47,742 bases of DNA from Crocinitomicaceae bacterium (lineage in GTDB: Bacteria > Bacteroidota > Bacteroidia > Flavobacteriales_D > Crocinitomicaceae). This document shows, piece by piece, positions 45,555 to 47,742 of this stretch. Made by a program: the position numbers and the translations under genes. The number at the start of each line of letters is the position of its first letter. Position 1 is the first letter of the stretch. The DNA lies in assembly GCA_023262855.1 (NCBI GenBank), contig JALQYQ010000041.1:1-47742 (forward strand). Direction: 5' to 3'. Under the pieces are notes generated by a model. The model worked only from the letters and a program-made list of their open reading frames with translations. It searched no databases and was not told the DNA's origin.

Positions 45555-46289
45555 ATGAGCTCAAAAGAATGGTTTGCAGATTGGTTTGATACTTCGTATT
45601 ATCATACCTTGTACAAAAATAGAAATGATGAAGAAGCGGAACAGTTCATTTCAAACCTACTGAATTTTCTAAACTTAAAAGAAAATTCAACGGTTCTTGA
45701 TTTGGCTTGTGGCAAAGGACGTCATTCTGTGACTTTAAACAAGCATGGTTTAAACGTTCTTGGAGTTGATTTATCTCCAAACAGTATTCAAGAAGCGCAA
45801 AAATCTGCAAGAACAAACCTTACTTTTGGCGTTCATGACATGCGCGAAGTGATCGAAGGAAAGTCATTTGATGCGATCTTCAATTTGTTTACCAGTTTTG
45901 GTTATTTCGATGATTTAAACGATAATGTACGTGTCGTTCAATCAATGCATAGCATGTTGAATGATGAAGGAATTTTAGTGATTGATTTCATGAATGCATC
46001 AAAGGTAATTGCCAATTTAGTTACCAAAGAGGAAAAAGAAATCGACGGTATTCATTTCAGTATCGAACGTGTTTATGACGGACAGCACATTTTCAAGCAC
46101 ATCAAATTCGCCGATGCTGGAAAAGATTTTCATTTCACCGAACGCGTTCAAGCCTTGAAAAAAGCTGATTTTTATGATTTATTGGCACAGAATAAGTTTG
46201 AGATTATTCGTACTTTTGGCGACTTTTCGTTGAACGATTTCAATGAAACTACATCAGATCGTTTGATCATTATTGCAAGAAAAAATTAA
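45555..46289 (+). CDS. Class I SAM-dependent methyltransferase
   Basis: 244-residue Rossmann methyltransferase. Motif I VLDLACGKGRHS (47-58), the acidic residue after strand 2 in LGVDLSPNSI, and motif IV region FDAIFNLFTSFGYFDD. The substrate is not readable; the WFADWFDTSYYHTLYKNRND start is shared with a group of uncharacterised small-molecule methyltransferases. Its stop overlaps the ZIP transporter start by 1 nt (TAATG). Confidence 0.88.
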   Translation: MSSKEWFADWFDTSYYHTLYKNRNDEEAEQFISNLLNFLNLKENSTVLDLACGKGRHSVTLNKHGLNVLGVDLSPNSIQEAQKSARTNLTFGVHDMREVIEGKSFDAIFNLFTSFGYFDDLNDNVRVVQSMHSMLNDEGILVIDFMNASKVIANLVTKEEKEIDGIHFSIERVYDGQHIFKHIKFADAGKDFHFTERVQALKKADFYDLLAQNKFEIIRTFGDFSLNDFNETTSDRLIIIARKN

Positions 46290-47023
46290 TGGAAGCATTT
46301 ATCGTTTATTCAAGTCTTATTTTGTCTGTTCTTCTAGGTGGATTTTTTGTCACTTACTTACAACAAACAAACAAGGCTCAAATCATCAAGTTACTTCTTG
46401 CATTTAGCGGTGGTTTCTTGCTAGCGATTGCTTTCACCCATTTCATTCCTGATTTATACCATGAGGAATCCGCTTCAATTGGCATTTACATCCTAATTGG
46501 CTTCTTGATTCAATTGTTAATGGAGTTCTTTTCGGGTGGAATCGAACACGGACATGTTCACGTTCACAAAGGTCAAAAAATGCCTTGGGGATTATTTATT
46601 TCACTTTCCGTGCATTCAATTTTAGAAGGAATTCCGTTGGGAAATCAATTGATGGGTCATGAAATCTTAAGTTCACATCACCACGGAGATGATAATTCCT
46701 TGTTGTTAGGAATTTTGTTTCACCAACTACCAGTTGCAATTGCTTTAATGACTTTATTGATCAATACACGTTTAACGACTATGAAAGCGTGGGTTGTTTT
46801 GATGCTTTTTGGCATAATGACACCACTTGGAGTTTTAATTGGAATGTTGACATTACCGGGAGAATTGGGCTTAGATTACCATGTAATTCTTGCAATTGTC
46901 GTGGGTATGTTTTTGCATATATCAACCACAATTATTTTTGAAACTTCCGAAAATCACAAATTCAATTTGTTGAAATTATTGTCCATTTTCATCGGTTGTG
47001 GATTGGCATTTTTGATGCACTGA
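46289..47023 (+). CDS. ZIP-family metal transporter
   Basis: 244-residue inner-membrane protein of the ZIP family, importing zinc or other divalent metals. About eight helices. Helix 2-3 shows AFSGGFLLAIAFTHFIPDLY, helix 4 has the metal site HSILEGIPLG, helix 5 HQLPVAIALM. Two His-rich loops (EHGHVHVHKG and SSHHHGDDN) are typical metal-binding segments. Translationally linked to the methyltransferase. No Zur-like site was identified. Confidence 0.93.
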   Translation: MEAFIVYSSLILSVLLGGFFVTYLQQTNKAQIIKLLLAFSGGFLLAIAFTHFIPDLYHEESASIGIYILIGFLIQLLMEFFSGGIEHGHVHVHKGQKMPWGLFISLSVHSILEGIPLGNQLMGHEILSSHHHGDDNSLLLGILFHQLPVAIALMTLLINTRLTTMKAWVVLMLFGIMTPLGVLIGMLTLPGELGLDYHVILAIVVGMFLHISTTIIFETSENHKFNLLKLLSIFIGCGLAFLMH

Positions 47024-47031
47024 CCCGTTAG

Positions 47032-47056
47032 GATTTGTGATTCGTGATTCGTGATT
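47032..47056. repeat. Second copy of the TGATTCG intergenic repeat
   Basis: A 25-nt stretch built of GTGATTC units, differing by a single base from 19392-19416. Both copies lie just downstream of a plus-strand gene. Confidence 0.8.
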
Positions 47057-47068
47057 GAATCAGAATGC

Positions 47069-47656
47069 TTAACCAATCATTCGTTTGAAGGTTGCCCACA
47101 TAATTTTTAAGTCTGTTCCTATGGTTGGGCGTTCAAGGTATTTTTTATTCAATTCAATTTTTGTCGGCATGATCACATCAATGTAGGTTTTGTGCGGATC
47201 TTCTGATTTTCCTAGCAATTCATTTTCATTGAAGTATTCAACTGACGCGTAATCCGTAATTCCTGGTTTCACATTGAGAATTTGACGTTGGTCTTCGGAA
47301 TATAAATCCACAAATTCTTTCACTTCAGGACGCGGACCTACAATACTCATCTCGCCTTTCAAAACATTGATAAACTGAGGGAACTCATCCAGTTTAAACT
47401 TACGTAGGAAATAACCTGAATTGGTAATTCGGGGGTCACGCATTCCAACAGTCAGCTTTCCTGCTTTATCCGCATCTTTTCGCATGGAACGAAATTTCAA
47501 CATCTTGAACGGAATTCCATTTTTTCCAATTCGCTCCTGCTGATAAAAAACACCACCCCTCGATTCCATAAAAATCCAAATAGACATGACAATTCCAATT
47601 GGAAGAAAAAGACTCAGAATTATGAGCGAAACAAGTATGTCGAAAGCTCTTTTCAC
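47069..47656 (-). CDS. Polyprenyl-phosphate sugar phosphotransferase (PglC-like)
   Basis: 195-residue monotopic phosphoglycosyl transferase that moves a sugar-1-phosphate onto undecaprenyl phosphate at the inner membrane, starting a glycan repeat. The N-terminal re-entrant helix is about residues 8-28 with the Pro at 19; the catalytic pair D90-E91 is in KLDEFPQFINVLKG (PglC D93-E94), followed by MSIVGPRPE and LNVKPGITDYASV. Length matches the short PglC/WcaJ-core class. The start is GTG at 47656: an in-frame TAA lies two codons upstream, so no earlier start is possible. Glycan type unknown; the locus probably continues past the right edge. Confidence 0.93.
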   Translation of the reverse strand: MKRAFDILVSLIILSLFLPIGIVMSIWIFMESRGGVFYQQERIGKNGIPFKMLKFRSMRKDADKAGKLTVGMRDPRITNSGYFLRKFKLDEFPQFINVLKGEMSIVGPRPEVKEFVDLYSEDQRQILNVKPGITDYASVEYFNENELLGKSEDPHKTYIDVIMPTKIELNKKYLERPTIGTDLKIMWATFKRMIG

Positions 47657-47662
47657 TATTTA

Positions 47663-47686
47663 GAAGGAATGAAGGAATGAAGGAAT
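47663..47686. repeat. Three tandem copies of an 8-nt unit
   Basis: GAAGGAAT occurs exactly three times in a row, ending 6 nt before the GTG start of the sugar phosphotransferase gene (which reads the other way). Confidence 0.9.
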
Positions 47687-47742
47687 ATTCTTGTTCATTT
47701 GATCTCAAATTATTTTTATCGATTGGCTTTCGATGATTTTAA

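Noticed and set aside
47687..47742. Coding remnant at the right edge
   Set aside because: A minus-strand TAA at 47739-47741 could end the next gene, but nothing of that gene is inside the window, so no call is made.

Overview
The window looks like chromosomal DNA of an AT-rich member of the Bacteroidota, most likely order Flavobacteriales and perhaps close to Fluviicola/Crocinitomicaceae (the family-level guess is inference). Evidence: a complete type IX secretion core cluster (porP-gldK-gldL-gldM-gldN), a cargo-like protein with a C-terminal T9SS sorting domain, an S46 dipeptidyl-peptidase, promoter boxes of the Bacteroidota type (TAnnTTTG) before many genes, and little sign of Shine-Dalgarno sequences. 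No rRNA, tRNA, CRISPR array, integrase or transposase was seen, so most of this is core genome.

Layout. 1-1924: an ABC-F ATPase gene cut by the left edge. 2018-8391: the T9SS block on the minus strand, ending in a clear terminator. 8563-9720: an arginase-fold protein that has lost metal ligands. 9822-12209: topA. 12485-17249: plus-strand run miaB, sigma-54 activator, lptE, an acidic TPR-like protein, secG, with 1-nt overlaps and its own terminator. 17406-19341: groES-groEL. 19342-19887: a 546-nt gene-free stretch of hairpins, palindromes and a repeat that recurs at 47032. 19888-22803: accessory-looking genes (AT-rich orphan secreted protein, a predicted beta-barrel, a DjlA-like membrane co-chaperone). 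22855-28012 (minus): ahcY, hemH, a cytosolic substrate-binding-fold protein and an ABC exporter. 28136-29973 (plus): upp, a small membrane protein, a YjjG-like HAD phosphatase. 29974-32980 (minus): OsmC protein, rlmB, GT-C glycosyltransferase. 33141-38824 (plus): lipA, the T9SS cargo, lpdA. 38979-40926: TetR-like regulator plus a COQ8-like kinase. 40997-43135: DPP11-type S46 peptidase. 43277-45451: a membrane protein convergent with a SiaB-SiaC-CoaE operon. 45555-47656: methyltransferase, ZIP transporter, and a polyprenyl-phosphate sugar phosphotransferase at the right edge.

How the genes work together. Much of the window serves the envelope: T9SS motor and ring (GldKLMN, PorP), SecG for inner-membrane export, LptE for LPS delivery, DPP11 for periplasmic peptide use, a T9SS client, and two glycan enzymes. 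The rest is housekeeping (topology, tRNA and rRNA modification, chaperonin, heme, lipoate, CoA, the SAM cycle).

Most interesting points: the degenerate arginase-like protein between topA and the T9SS genes; the SiaB/SiaC pair transcribed with coaE and with no visible diguanylate cyclase; a COQ8-like kinase whose KxGQ motif reads KVAQ; a signal-less substrate-binding protein translationally coupled to an ABC exporter; and four genes whose -7 box lies only 4-5 nt from the start codon, suggesting leaderless mRNAs. I see no clear-cut new multi-gene defence or biosynthetic system here.
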